A stretch of 64,000 bases of DNA, from NCBI GenBank assembly GCA_032717465.1, contig CM064697.1, forward strand, positions 2,667,501 through 2,731,500, given 5' to 3'. Position numbers and translations under genes: made by a program. Positions 49,251 to 63,224 of the stretch are shown here, piece after piece. This stretch comes from Coenobita brevimanus (lineage: Eukaryota; Arthropoda; Malacostraca; Decapoda; Coenobitidae). Below the pieces are notes generated by a model. That model saw only the letters and a list, made by a program, of their open reading frames with translations. It did not search any database and was not told where the DNA came from. How positions within the stretch are numbered: the first letter of the stretch is position 1; every line of letters begins with the position of its first letter.

Positions 49251-49660
49251 ACAGCGAGGGTTTGGCCGGTATGTTCTTAGGTAATATCTGTTTATATTCT
49301 GTCTGATAAAATGGCCTCACACCAGGATCACGCAGAAGTCGGAAGAATTATTTTTCATAGAGGTAATGGATCGATTCTAAAAGTTTTGTGTCCGTCTCTG
49401 TAAAATTCTCGAAGGATTTATTACTTTCCTTCACTGATTATGGGAGTAATTACCTTGCCTATTGTACCTTTGAATATAAATTAGAGGAAAGAGTACACAG
49501 TTGAAACGCTGGGGAATTTATTCTGAGGACGCCTTGCCAAATGTCACATAGCAGTCCTGATTGCAGCCATTCTCCGCAGTATGACCACAGGTACTTGTCT
49601 GGGCTGAAGGCATTTGCAATCAGTGTAGACATCAGAACCTCGTCTTGCAGTTCCCATTAG
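49251..49660. other. Unassigned DNA
   Basis: Ordinary sequence; no feature supported. Confidence 0.35.
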
Positions 49661-50240
49661 CACTGAGGGTGATGATGGTTGTCTTTCTCCCCTCCTTTCC
49701 CCACCCCTCCCCTCTTCTCTCCCAACATTCCCCCCTCCACTCTGCCCTTCCCCTACACATTCTACCCTTGTCCTTCCCATTTACCCTTACTCTGGCCTTC
49801 CTCACCCCTTTTACCTTGTCCCTCATTCACCCCTATCAGTCCTCGCTCTTACCCTTCCTTCTCAACTCCCCTTCTTCCAAATCATCCCCCCACCCTTCCT
49901 TTATCCATTCCTTCCCATTCCTCTACCCTTCCTGTCCCTGTTCCCCCTCTCCCTAACCTTCGCTCAGTCCTTCCTTGACCCTTCCCTTTCCTCCGCCCTT
50001 ACTGTGTCCTTCTCATTCTCTTCCCTCTCGTGTCGTTGCAGTTGCCTAACCTTACTGTTTCACTTTCCTTCCACCTCACCCATCCCCACTCCCTACCCTA
50101 ATCTTTAATCATCCATCTTTTCCTCCTACTCCCCTTATTGTTCCGTTTATCTTTATACTCTTCCCCTACCCATACTTCCCCTTTCCCCTCCCCTCCTACC
50201 CCCTAAACCGTCCCTATACCCTCGGCCTCACCACCACCAT
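49661..50240. repeat. Pyrimidine-rich tract
   Basis: CCCTTCCCCTAC, CTTACCCTT and CCTTCCC words dominate with no fixed period. Frames on both strands are artefacts. Confidence 0.7.
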
Positions 50241-50329
50241 CCATCATGTGTCTGATCCCACCGATATAAGTGCCCATTTACCTTCATGGACTGTGCCCTT
50301 TAAATCATTCCACTGTGGAGGAGTCTTCT

Positions 50330-50510
50330 TTTAACCCCTTCAGTCAGAGGATTTTTTAAAGTTCGTTCTGCCACCATACAATTTCGAGGGGTTAGACACA
50401 GCCTTCACTAACCCCTTCACCTTTCAGCCACTCTTTAGCTGAATGATAATCGGCCTGTATTAATAGCATAAAAATTGCGTCCAGGGGCTGAAGGACTTTG
50501 TGTTATGTTT
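50330..50510 (+). repeat. TTAACCCCTTCAG dispersed repeat copy
   Basis: Begins TTTTAACCCCTTCAGTCAG and carries AGACACAGCCTTCACTAAC, CCCCTTCACC and AGCTGAATGATAAT in the same order as at 56,823-57,000. Similar sequences are abundant in decapod genomes as I recall them. Confidence 0.65.
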
Positions 50511-50819
50511 CGCAGTGATGCCGCTGATATCACTTTTGCGTCTTTATTTACAATATTGTTTATCCTTTTTTTTTTTAATAACAGGACAGAGGAAGGAAAA
50601 AACAAATGAATAGAAAAAATAATTATAATAATAAAATGACAATAAATAATAAAATACCAATAGTAAATAAATAATAAATAGAAAGTAATAATTTGGGAAT
50701 ATTAAAGGTTTTTGAGGATAAAGGTTTTTGAGGATAATTCAGTGCTTATCAGTGGGAATTCTTATTACTACTAAGCAGTTTTATTTAGCTGATGGCAGAC
50801 CTGTCACAATGAACTGCTT
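50511..50819. other. AT-rich DNA with AATAA words
   Basis: T10 near 50,569-50,578, then AATAATAAATAATAAA-like sequence and a short direct repeat AAAGGTTTTTGAGGATAA (about 50,705 and 50,722). Confidence 0.5.
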
Positions 50820-51190
50820 ACGAAACTCTGTGGAAGGATGGGGGAAGAAATACAAGTTGTCAGTGAGGTGGAAGAAAGTTAGAGCAAAAAATTAGGTAAA
50901 AAATAAATGTACCAAGAATGATGTAGAATGAAAGGAAGGGTAAGAATGAGGGACAAAGAATGGTAGACGGTGAATGAGACAGAAACGAAGGTAGATCGAC
51001 AATAAGTAAGAAAGTATGGAAGGCCGAGGATGAGGCAGAAAGAAGCGAAGACTGAGAATGAAGAAAGATGGACTGAGCGTCAGATAGAAAGAAAGTAGAC
51101 TGAGGACGAGGAGGAAAGACAGGTAAATCAGGTAGAAAGAAAGGTAAACAGAATGTGGCAGAAAGGAAGGTGTAGAAAAACAAGAGGTGG
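50820..51190. repeat. Purine-rich degenerate array (GAGGAAGAAAG)
   Basis: AGAAAGAAAGGTAGA, GAATGAGG and GAAAGTA words recur roughly every 30 bp. The F/L/S minus frame is an artefact. Confidence 0.65.
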
Positions 51191-51195
51191 AAAGA

Positions 51196-51520
51196 TTTTT
51201 TTTTTAACTCTAGGCACGGACTTGATAATCAACCCCTAGAGGCGCTGCAGTCCTTCGTGCCACACACCATCACATGTCACCACTTTGCGCTAATACCCAT
51301 TGTCCATACTGAATACGCGCAAAGACTCTCATTCAGGGCTGGTGTGATGGTAGTAGTGGGGGTGTTTCTCTGACATTATGATAGGTCATGTGGAATATCT
51401 GTTAGGTCTGTCTTAAGGAAATTCATATAATCAAACTGTTCCCTGCACCAGGCTGGGATCGAAGTTGCGTCCTTTCAGACAGTAGATCACTTCTCTAACC
51501 ACTGAATCGTCATCCTTCTG
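51196..51520 (-). mobile_element. tRNA-derived SINE, near full length
   Basis: Read on the minus strand: an A-box-like ATTCAGTGGTTAGAG (complement of 51,493-51,507) and a B box AACTTCGATCCC (complement of 51,455-51,466) form a tRNA-like head. About 220 bp of body is shared with 45,540-45,757. The element ends in an A tract (T10 on plus at 51,196-51,206). This is the expected SINE layout: pol III head, unique body, A tail. The body similarity proves it is repeated. Confidence 0.8.
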
Positions 51521-52056
51521 AAGAATGAGGAAAACAAAAGACGAAAAATGTACTGGAGAAAGACAAAACAAGAATGACGTGGAAAGTACGGAGATTAAAC
51601 TAAGAATGACGTAGAAAGAATTAGTATGGGAGCCAGAATAAAGGTCTCATTTCGACTGGGAAAATATTAGCCTGTTCACTACGAGGATGCTCATTATCTG
51701 TCTATCTATCTATCTGTCTGTGTTCTCGATATCAGTATCTATTATTCTCTGTGTATCTGGTAGCAGCAAGAAGTGAAATCTAAACCCCGTAATTTTACTG
51801 CTGGGGTGAATGGAGATTCCTCTGACTTCCTCACTACCAGTTATGAAGGAAATCTACTGACTCTTACAGTTCGAAAAGGAAAATAAGTAATCGTAGTGAA
51901 GGGGTAAGGAAGTCTTTCGTTCATTTATCTGATGATTTGCCTTTTTTTTTCTTTATTCTTTTCTTTTTTTTCGATGTAAAGTTATGAGTCCAGGTACTCC
52001 ATGACACGGCAGGAGTCAAGGCTCATTTACCCTTTCCCCTCCCCACCCACCCACAC

Positions 52057-52087
<31 letters not shown>

Positions 52088-52235
52088 CACAACTTTTCTT
52101 GAACTTTTATAGCCGGAGATTAAGTTGAATTAAGGACTGAACCACCTTGAGGGGACAAAAAAAAATCTGTGTAGTCTGTTTATCCCTGTAGTTATGTAGC
52201 GCTTTTTCACTTATAATATCACCCATCCAACGTGT
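51521..52235. other. Unassigned DNA
   Basis: TCTATCTATCTGTCTG at about 51,700-51,720, T-rich run near 51,943-51,971, (CT)n 52,061-52,086. 51,770-51,905 resembles part of the TTAACCCCTTCAG family. No gene supported. Confidence 0.4.
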
Positions 52236-53160
52236 CATTTGCTACTCACTCTTTTTTCTACCCTATCCCTTATTCCTGTCTCTCCTAACCATCTTTACTG
52301 TCTCTGTTCACTCCTTTTCCATTCATTCCTGCCTACAAATGCCACTGTCACATTACTTACCCATCTTTCACTCTCTTTTTCTCCTCAGTCTTCCTGTTTT
52401 ACTCTATACGTTTGGTAATTTTTGTCTGACTTCCTTCACATATATCGTCCAATCATCCACCCCCTTCATCCCTCACATTCACCTCCGTTTAATCATCTTC
52501 CCCCTCCGTCATACCAGTTTCTCTCTACCCATACCTTCCCAGACCCATTCTATATTCAGTTTCCTCTTCCTTTCCTCGTTCTCTTACCGTCGTCTCTCTC
52601 TTTGCCGGTCCTTCCATTACCCTTCTTAGGATCCCACAGTCTTTCCATACCCTCTCCCATCCTTTCCCTTCCCTCATTCATCCGTCTGTTTCTCGATCCA
52701 TCTTTTCCTTCACCTGTCCTTTTTCTGCTTCTCTGTCCCATCTCCTGCCTCATCCTTTCTTTCTCTCCACCCTCTTCTTCCATCCAACTTTTCTTTTCTT
52801 CTCCGTGGTACAGTACCTGTCCCTCCTTCATTCGATCCCTTCCATCCCTTCATCCTCTTTCGTCCGTCATAAGTCGTTCAGTCTTTCATCACCATCCTCC
52901 CATTCATCTTTCCATATTCTTTCCCTCTCCTTCCTCTCTTCTGTCCTTGCTTTCTCTCCTTTCCTTTCTTCGTCATCTTCCTTACCACTTCGCCTTCCCT
53001 GCCCTCATTCTCACTTCCACGACCTTAGTCTTCTTTCTCTCCTCCCTCCTCCTTCCTTTCTCACTCATCCCATCCCACCACCTTTTTCCTCTCCTCTCGC
53101 ACCCTCTCCTCGCCGTCCTCTCCAACCCTCCCGTCCCCTCTCTCCCTCGGTCCAATATTG
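52236..53160. repeat. Pyrimidine-rich tract
   Basis: CCTTCCATTCATCC, TCCTTTCCTTC and CATCTTTCC words without a fixed period. The largest frame (52,422-53,195, S/L/P/F-rich) has no domain and tracks the bias exactly. Confidence 0.75.
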
Positions 53161-53345
53161 AATCTCGTCTTTACTGCCAAATAAAACGACTGTGATTATG
53201 GTCAGGTTTACGAGTCCTGCATAGCCAATGGACGCGAGCAAATAACAACCCCCGGCGCTATAATTGGCCCAGGAGAAGTGACCCGTAACAGCCACAGAAC
53301 CACCACCTAACTGCCCCCCGGGTCCTAGGTCGGATTGGGTCGGGT
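53161..53345. other. Balanced CpG-containing island
   Basis: Composition switches abruptly to ordinary at GAATCTCGTC. Contains AAATAAAACG (53,179-53,188), TTATGGTCAGGTTTACGAG, GCGCTATAATTGGCCC and, at 53,330, GGTCGGATTGGGTCGGG. It looks like a conserved non-coding element embedded between pyrimidine and purine blocks, but that is untested. Confidence 0.35.
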
Positions 53346-53379
53346 TCAGGGGTTCGCCGTCTGACCCATAACGGTGGGG

Positions 53380-53447
53380 GCTTAGAGAGAGAGACAGAAT
53401 TTAAGGTGGGAGTGTCTTTGTGTTTCTGGGTAGTAACATGTTGAAGG

Positions 53448-53517
<70 letters not shown>

Positions 53518-54135
53518 GGACAGTTGAATGGTTACAGATGGGGGGGGAAGGAAAAGAGGAGTGTGTACAAGATACGAAGTAGTAAGGAATTAAAGGAGTG
53601 AAGGGAGAAATAGGCATGTTAAAAAAGAGGGAGGAAAAAAATGAGTAAAAGGAGGAGGAGAAGAAACAGAAGAAAGAATGTGTGTGAGAGAAGGGGAGGA
53701 CTGAAGGGACTGGATGAAGAAAAGTGGCAGGATAAGTTTAGAGAACGAATGAGCGAGGAAGAAGTGTGATGAAAGAAGAGACTGAGAAGGGGAGGAGCAA
53801 AAAGTGAGAGGAAGGGAAAAAAGATGGTAAGAAAATGTCAGAGCCCGAGTGAATGAAAGGAAGAATGAATGAATGGGAGAATACAAAGGAAATGAAAAAA
53901 GGAGGGAAAATAATTAGGCATTTACGAAAAGTGTGAAGGACAGGAGAGGCGATAAAAGGAAGAGACAGGTTAATACGAAAACGAGAGGACTGTAGAGAAG
54001 AAGTGAGACTGTCAGGAAAGGAATACAGTAGCTAGATATGGGCAAGTGAGAGGGAATAATGTAGGCTGGATATGAAATACTTACGGAATATGATGGAAAG
54101 GGTACGAGAAGGCAGAGAGAGAGAGAGAGAGAGAG
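53380..54135. repeat. Purine-rich tract with (GA)n-(CAGA)n
   Basis: (GA)n 53,450-53,500 and CAGA units to 53,517, then GAAGAAAG and GGGAGGAA words to about 54,060, and (GA)n 54,114-54,134. The strand bias is opposite to the pyrimidine block on its left. Confidence 0.8.
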
Positions 54136-54159
54136 CACGAACCTGTTGTCTGTAAAAGA

Positions 54160-54345
54160 ATGAGTCATAAATCCTATCTCCCTGACACGGGCGATTAATC
54201 AAATAAAACGTAATTAAGAACGCCGCCTTACGTTCCCCCCCTTCTTCCCCCCCACCTTCCCCCTCTCCCACCCCCTCCCTCTCCCCTTTGTAACCTTCCC
54301 TGTCCCCCTATCTGACCCTTCTTCCCCTACCCCCGGATTTCACAC
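54160..54345. other. Short island then C-rich tract
   Basis: GGGCGATTAATC then AAATAAAACGTAATTAAGAA (54,201-54,220), followed by CCCCCCTTCTTCCCCCCC-type sequence to about 54,335. Confidence 0.4.
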
Positions 54346-56747
54346 CCGGATTACATTTAAAGTCTTCAGTAATCGCCCGAGAGATTTATTTCCAGTCACT
54401 TAATTTTGAGAGCGTCATGGGAAGATTTTTTTTTTTTTAATTATGAGGCGAAATTTGGTGCGTTTTGCCTGTTAGTTTGTGAAGTGCGTTGTGTTTTTTT
54501 TTTTTTTTTGGCGTTGTGGCTTTTATAGGAGAGAGAGAGAGAGGGCGGGGGGGGGGTCTGACAAAAATATCAGCCTTTATCATAAAGTACATCATCTATA
54601 AGTAGTTTTTAGATAAAAGTATGAAGCCACTTAGTACAACTCTTCCTGATTTAAAAATTTACAAAGAAATTGGAGAGGGCGACATTGTTGGTTTCAGTTT
54701 CTCAAATAATAAAATCAATTAACAAGTGCGAAATGTATTGCAATGGTTTCTTGACTTGATCAAGGGAAACCATTTACACCAAAATAACTTGAAACCGGCA
54801 TGATCGTAGAGAATAATATTTTAAACTTTTTCTTATTAAGGAAGACCATATGTATATACGGTAACGCATTAATGTGCCGTCATTGAAAATCTTGCGTCTA
54901 TAACGTCAGTATATTTGACTATACATTTCACACACACATACACGTGAAACAGAACAGTTAGCGCTCATTATTTTTCAGGTAAAAGAATCTAGATGAAAGT
55001 CAGCCATGAGAGTATAATAATAACACGAATTTCTTTGAAGACATGGAAAGACAATTAATTTTGGCGGCGGTATTCGTAGTCATTGTGAGAAAACCAGGAG
55101 TCAAACGCCAAGCCACCGTGGTAACACTGTATTGCTCTGACCCTGAAAGAATTAAATCAGACTCATTGCAAAATATTAGAATAAGAATATGAATAGACAA
55201 GTCAGTATGGCAGCCAATCCTTCAGTGTGAGACCAACGTATCATACCAGATGACAGAACTAATATGAAGTATAGAGTGTTCCTGTGTAAATATTCAACGC
55301 CAGTTTTAGGATGCGGGGAGCTAACACTGGATAAATCTGAAATTTTCTCCTTAGTTCAGTTATTACATTCGAATCTGGCAACGTAAATGTTTGAATCATC
55401 ATTTGTTAAGCGCATATTCCCAAATATCACCGAAAAGAGTGCCATGAAACACCAAAATAAAAAGTAAAGAATATGAAAGCAAATGACCAGGTTTGTTTAA
55501 TCCAAAAGTCTGGAAGTAAGTTAAAATGTAAAAGGAAATTTTGGACCTCATGTAATCTATTAAACGTCATAAACCAAGGGAAAAGCGCCAAAAGATTGGA
55601 AGTTGGTAGGTGTGTGCTCTGTATACTAGAATTAATACGTGATTTGCGGAGATAAAATCGTTCATCGCTTGGATAACGGCACTCTGAGAGGAAAGAGGGC
55701 ATGTCTCACAAATTCATCAGTATCTTGTGTTGGAATAAGTTTACCTTTAGGACTAAAAAATGTTCTGCTTTTACGTTCACATGGCCTGTAATGAGGAGTC
55801 TGAATTAGTTGCTGTTGAATGCTAAGCTCTAAAGAATTACATACATATATGCAGACAAATAGATAGCAAGGTGCGATCAGTGGCAAATGGGGATAGGTAA
55901 TGGAAGTCTTCAGGGTTTTCTGCTGGGACGCATTCTACAGCAAGGTACTCCACATAGGTACTGACCTTAGATATAAACGAATGCTAAAAAATGCAGATTG
56001 AAAGCCATTAAAATATTAGAATACGGAAGAAAACAGTGCTGAAAAAGACCCAGGAGTGACAGTCATAAAAGACCCCAGATTCTCACAAGTGTAGTGAATC
56101 TGCCAAGTGACAAGTAGGAATTTCACATTAAAGAATACAGATTTCATATTTCATTTTAATATGTAGTTACTTTTAGTCCCTTACCCTTGTAAAGACTTCA
56201 CCAAGCTAGGTTTCTGTACAGTTTAGAGGAATAATTCAAATTCATTCCATCCTTAACCCCATCCATCCTATTGCGACATTTGAAACTTTTTTCTCTTAGC
56301 ACCCTAGGTCATTTTCTTAGTTAGGCAGAAGGGGTAGTTTTCGAACTGCGCAGGTTAGATGTGACCTAAGATAATCCCCTCAGTGATCAAGGTCCTAAGT
56401 TCAATATAAACCGTGTGCGGGTTGAAATCATAAAACGCTTAACACGTACTTGGGCTGAATGGATAATACTCCTATGACGAGAGAGACTGAAGGTTATGGA
56501 CCTGTTTTCCTTGACCAAGCATCGGCTGAAAGGAAAGTTAAGAGAAGACTATAATTCTTTTCGTCCTCGCAGAAGCTATAAATGTGTCTATAAAAAGGTA
56601 CGGAACATCGATAAAAATAGTAGCAATAAATGAAGCATTACTGTAAAGGTACATATCCCGTAATTTCACACCTGTCACAAATTTCAGCAGTTCCTGTGAA
56701 ATTCCAGTGAAATACGGCAGGTACCCGCTATGCGTTTGTGGTGGTGT

Positions 56748-56751
<4 letters not shown>
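54346..56751. other. 2.4 kb unassigned AT-rich DNA
   Basis: The largest stretch without tandem repeats. T12 at 54,427-54,438, T16 near 54,494-54,509, (GA)n with G10 at 54,531-54,556. Scanned on both strands for exon borders and RNA motifs; short frames such as 55,427-55,702 on the minus strand have no recognisable product. It may be intron. Confidence 0.45.

Positions 56752-56802
<51 letters not shown>
56752..56802. repeat. (GT)25 microsatellite
   Basis: Uninterrupted GT units. Confidence 0.97.
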
Positions 56803-56805
<3 letters not shown>

Positions 56806-56822
56806 GTTTGACTTTTTTTTGC

Positions 56823-57000
56823 TGTTAACCCCTTCAGTCCGATAAGTTTTCTTTTTTATGTTATTACTACCTCTGGGCATGTGTACTCTGCTTAGGAGAT
56901 TTTTTTTAAACTGGGGACCTTAGATATAGCCTTCATTAACCTCTCCAGTACGCGAGGCCTTTCCAGAGTTGAATAAAATTATGTGGAGGAAGCAGGTGAG
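56823..57000 (+). repeat. TTAACCCCTTCAG dispersed repeat copy
   Basis: GTTAACCCCTTCAGTCCG, TTATTACTACC, TCTGCTTAGGAGATTTTTTT, AAACTGGGGACCTTAGATAT and AGCCTTCATTAACCTCTCCA. It matches 50,330-50,510 at both ends and 24,868-24,950 in the middle, so this is the fullest copy here. Confidence 0.7.
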
Positions 57001-57617
57001 TAAATTAGTATACCATAGCAGTGAGGGTAAAGTCTACACTGAATGAGAAAAAAAATGAATATAATGAAATACCAATGATATTCCCTATTTGCACTAGCCT
57101 GCGTAAAATTGCCGTCTCTCCATCTTGAATGCTTTGTTGTAGTAATAGATTGTCGCTAGTGTATGATGCTAGCCATGAAGAAATGCCATGAAAAAGATTT
57201 ATAACCATAACATTCTCATTTTCTGCCATTTAGCTCTGTGAAATTAGCTGCAAAAGGACGAAAATTTAGGCCAAGTTACAGTAAGAACAATATAGCCATA
57301 GCAAATTCACCAGTTTTCCATAATTTTATAATACCAGCAATATTGAAAAAGTTATGATATTGAAAAACACATCCCAGACTCGTAGCAAAGGCTTTTATTT
57401 ATTTATTTATTGTTTAATCCTATACGGTACTGCGTCGCACTGTTTTCCTGTACGTCTTATTTCAAGAGGGTATGAAGGGTATATGGGGATCCCTCTGCTA
57501 TACCGCCCTCTCCATCCGTTTTTGTTACCGGAGTATTAATTTTATCTTTAAGTCCAGATGACATTGTTGGAGCTGTGTTTGATGTGTATGTCTTTGTAAC
57601 TGCAACATACATACATG

Positions 57618-57619
<2 letters not shown>
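57001..57619. other. Unassigned AT-rich DNA
   Basis: No supported gene. A TTTATTTATTTATT run lies at 57,394-57,410. Confidence 0.4.
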
Positions 57620-59970
<2,351 letters not shown>

Positions 59971-60099
59971 TGTATCGGCGGTGGGTGTGTTAGTGGGCGT
60001 TCTTCGGGCTACCCAATTAACAGTATCGTAAATTCAATGCCCCAGCCAAGCCCAGAAAAGAGCCGGGATGCGTGGCGTCTTATATTTAGCACTGGTGGG

Positions 60100-60101
<2 letters not shown>
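59971..60101. other. Unassigned balanced DNA
   Basis: Short unique stretch with GGTGGGTGTGTTAGTGGGCG; nothing recognised. Confidence 0.35.
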
Positions 60102-60138
<37 letters not shown>

Positions 60139-60338
60139 GTTTGAGTCTTTATCTACATTCACTGTCTTTTGTTCCATTCTTAGCTGTCCTATTATAGAGA
60201 GAGAGAGGGAGAGAGATGGTTTGACCCTTCATATGATTTCACTTTTTTTTTCTCTCTTAGCTCTCCTGTTTACTTTGTTGCAATGCGTACTCACTATCTT
60301 CTTCATAACTCACCCCCCCCTCTCTGTCTCTGTCTCTC

Positions 60339-60420
<82 letters not shown>
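60102..60420. repeat. (GA)n, (TCTG)n and (CT)n microsatellites
   Basis: (GA)n 60,102-60,135, a second short (GA)n at 60,197-60,216, TCTG units 60,330-60,356 and (CT)n 60,355-60,420. Confidence 0.95.
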
Positions 60421-60422
<2 letters not shown>

Positions 60423-61100
60423 ATGACTCAGAGATAGGCAGTGCAGTGCTAACTGAAGAGGACAGAATCAGCATGCAGATGGATTTAGATAGAACAGCGT
60501 AGTGGTCAGACAAATGGCAAATGTCTGTTTATGTTTCTGAATGCCAAGTTTTGCAGTTCAGGTCTATGATTCAAGGATTTAAGTCACATTGTAACCGGGA
60601 AAAAAGGATTTACGTATAATTATCAGTGTTAACCTCAGAACCTTAAAGCATTTTGCTGTTGTAACAAATAATGCAAACAAAACACTTGGAGTCATTACAA
60701 AAATAAATCTCATACAATTTGCCATAATTATCCCTTTATTTAAAAGTATTTTTATTTCCACCCAGAGTATAGTGCTATTCCTCTTTCAGTAAGCGATCCT
60801 GAAAAACTGAAATCTCTCACCGAAGAACTACAAAATTCATCCTATCACTATAAGCTGATGTCATTGTAGAGAAACCAAATTATTCATATAAAATAAAGCT
60901 AAGGCCACTGGGCATCATACCGACTGCATTATTACGCAAGCCGAGTGGCAGAACGTTGCTGCAGTAAATATTCTTAAAATGCCCTAGAGTGGGAAAGGAG
61001 GTCCAGATGATGATGATGATGATATACACAGATGCAATAACGACGAAAATGGGCAAAAACTGCTTATTAGAAGAAAACATCTGAGTGAAATTGAAGTTTT
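60421..61100. other. Unassigned AT-rich DNA
   Basis: GATGATGATGATGAT at 61,007-61,023. A minus-strand frame (60,880-61,113) has no recognisable product. Confidence 0.4.
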
Positions 61101-61404
61101 TTTTTTCCTTCACTGGTCCTCTTTTTTCCTCTTTTAAGCCATTTTTTTTTTAAATGTATTCTTTAGTCATCTTCTCATTCACACTCACTTCCCATCGATT
61201 CCTCTTCATACTCCCTACCTTATAGATACTCTCTTTGCCTTCCTCAATTCCCTCCTTCTTTTCCCTCCTTTCCTCCCCTTACTCTTTTACCTCTTTTCCC
61301 ATCTTGTGCAGATCTGTTTGTATACCACTTCTTTCCCTGATTTTTTTCTCTTTTATATACACTCTTTCCGTTTCCGTACATACTTTTTCGATTCCACCCT
61401 TCTT

Positions 61405-61442
<38 letters not shown>

Positions 61443-61755
61443 CTCCTTCCCTGTCTATTCCTCCTTCCTGCATTTCTTTCTTCCCTTTCGAATCTCCTCC
61501 AGCCCATTTCCCCGCTCATTTCTTTCCTCTACTCCATTTCTTCCTATTGTCCATTCCTCCATTGCCTCATTTCCTCGTTCTCTCTCTTTCCTCTACGTTT
61601 CTCCCTTTCCTCTCCATCCTTTCCTGTTTTGCGTCTCGTCCCTTCCCTCTTTCCTCTATGTTTTCCCTGTAGGCTACCTATTCCCTACCCCTGCCCATTC
61701 TTTCTCTCCTCTTTTCCATTCTTCTCTTCATCCCCTTCCAATTCAAGCGCGGTCT
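61101..61755. repeat. Pyrimidine-rich tract with (CT)n
   Basis: TTTCCTC and CCATTTCTTCC words, with (CT)n 61,407-61,438 inside. Frames on either strand are artefacts. Confidence 0.75.
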
Positions 61756-61775
61756 CCTCAGAATACCCACAAATG

Positions 61776-61852
61776 AGGTCACAATAGGTCGCTGGGAGGT
61801 CAGGGAGGCGTCAACAGGGGAGATGGGGATTAGGGGAGGTCAGTTCAGGTCA
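61776..61852 (+). promoter_or_regulatory. Cluster of five directly repeated AGGTCA-type half-sites
   Basis: AGGTCA at 61,776, 61,797, 61,837 and 61,847, and AGGTCG at 61,786, all on the plus strand. Spacers are 4 nt (61,782-61,785), 5 nt (61,792-61,796) and 4 nt (61,843-61,846), giving DR4-DR5 and DR4 arrangements. In arthropods such direct repeats are bound by nuclear receptors such as EcR/USP and HR3/E75-type factors. Function here is inferred from the motif only. Confidence 0.4.
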
Positions 61853-61889
61853 CGAGTTGGAGCGATATTTGGCACGCGTATAGCAGGTT

Positions 61890-61952
<63 letters not shown>
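61890..61952. repeat. (GA)n-(TG)n compound microsatellite
   Basis: (GA)n 61,890-61,918 then (TG)n 61,922-61,952. Confidence 0.95.
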
Positions 61953-61956
<4 letters not shown>

Positions 61957-63224
61957 AAATACCTTAACTGTTTAAGATATTTTTATATTAACGATAACCG
62001 TAGATGCAAAATGGTATGTACCTAAAAGTGCAGTGAAGCAGAAAACTAGACAGACAGGCTAGAAGACAATAACCAGTCCTCCTCAAAGCCTCCGTTACTT
62101 CATTACCTCACCCCCATGGCCGGTGGAGGGAAGAGAAGCAGGGGTGAGGGGTGAGAGGCGAACCAGTCCAGGGAATATTTCAGTGGGCCCTCTCGAACTC
62201 CACGTCACCCCGTTTTTTATGGCTTCCCGTCTCGCAGGGGAAAACACGAATACAGTACTTTAGTGCTCATTACCGGTGACGTTGGCAGTCAGGAAAAATA
62301 TAGGTATGGCTGTACAGAACGAAGGGTAGTATATAATCGATTGACCGACACTGGCATCATTAGACAGAGTTGATGTATATCCTCCGGCTCTCTTTTTTCA
62401 AGTTATCTGTACAAGGAGGAGTGATTTTCTGAGCTGATTATTATTTTACTTGAAACGTTGAATAACCTGATTTTCAGACTAGAAATTTTCGTGGAAATGG
62501 AATGATTAAACAAGTCAGCAGTGCACCTTTTAAGAAAACTGCTTGTAATTAGAATTTTGCTTGTATTACATCGTGCCTCGTATATAAATATTTGCAAATA
62601 AATGTATTTGGATGGATAAATTCAATAGAATTTTCAAAAAGGTATACGGAAAACTGACCACAAAGAGGTATTTCCGCCTCAGTATTGTGTAGTCATCCCA
62701 AAAGTCAGAATTCATTTTCAGCGGTGCTGGAAATTACAAAATTCGCTTGAACTAATGCGATTTTTGGAGGAAAAGTCACAATCACTGAGCGTTTGCCATA
62801 ATACCACAACTACCTCATATGTGTACATTTACAAGTGAGAGCGAAAAACATCATCTTACAAATTCAGGTGCATAAATGATTAAACCTGATTTCAAAACTG
62901 TGTAAAAAAAAGAAAAATCAAACGTCTCTATGATAAAACCAGAATTGAAAACTGCGTCCCTCTAAAAGTCAGTGTGTGTATGTCTGTGATAAAACTGCTT
63001 CTGGATTGAGTCGCTGAGTACATTATTACCCCAGGATAAAAAATTAACTGTAAAAAATGTGAGAGAGAAAAGCGAGGAGACCAAGTGAAGCAGGGTTCGT
63101 ATACATCAAGGATCTTAACTCTGACGTGGTGGAGACAGATCTGTTAATTTATTCCAGTTCATGCCAGCGATTTTTTTTTTCCAAAGGGGCTAAGAGTTAT
63201 GCATAGGAGGCTGACAGTTGTAAT
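61953..63224. other. Unassigned DNA
   Basis: 61,953-62,400 is balanced; 62,400-63,220 is AT-rich. No exon or RNA gene supported. Confidence 0.4.

Noticed and set aside
52422..53195. 257-codon S/L/P-rich plus-strand frame
   Set aside because: Pyrimidine-bias artefact; the frame ends soon after the composition changes.
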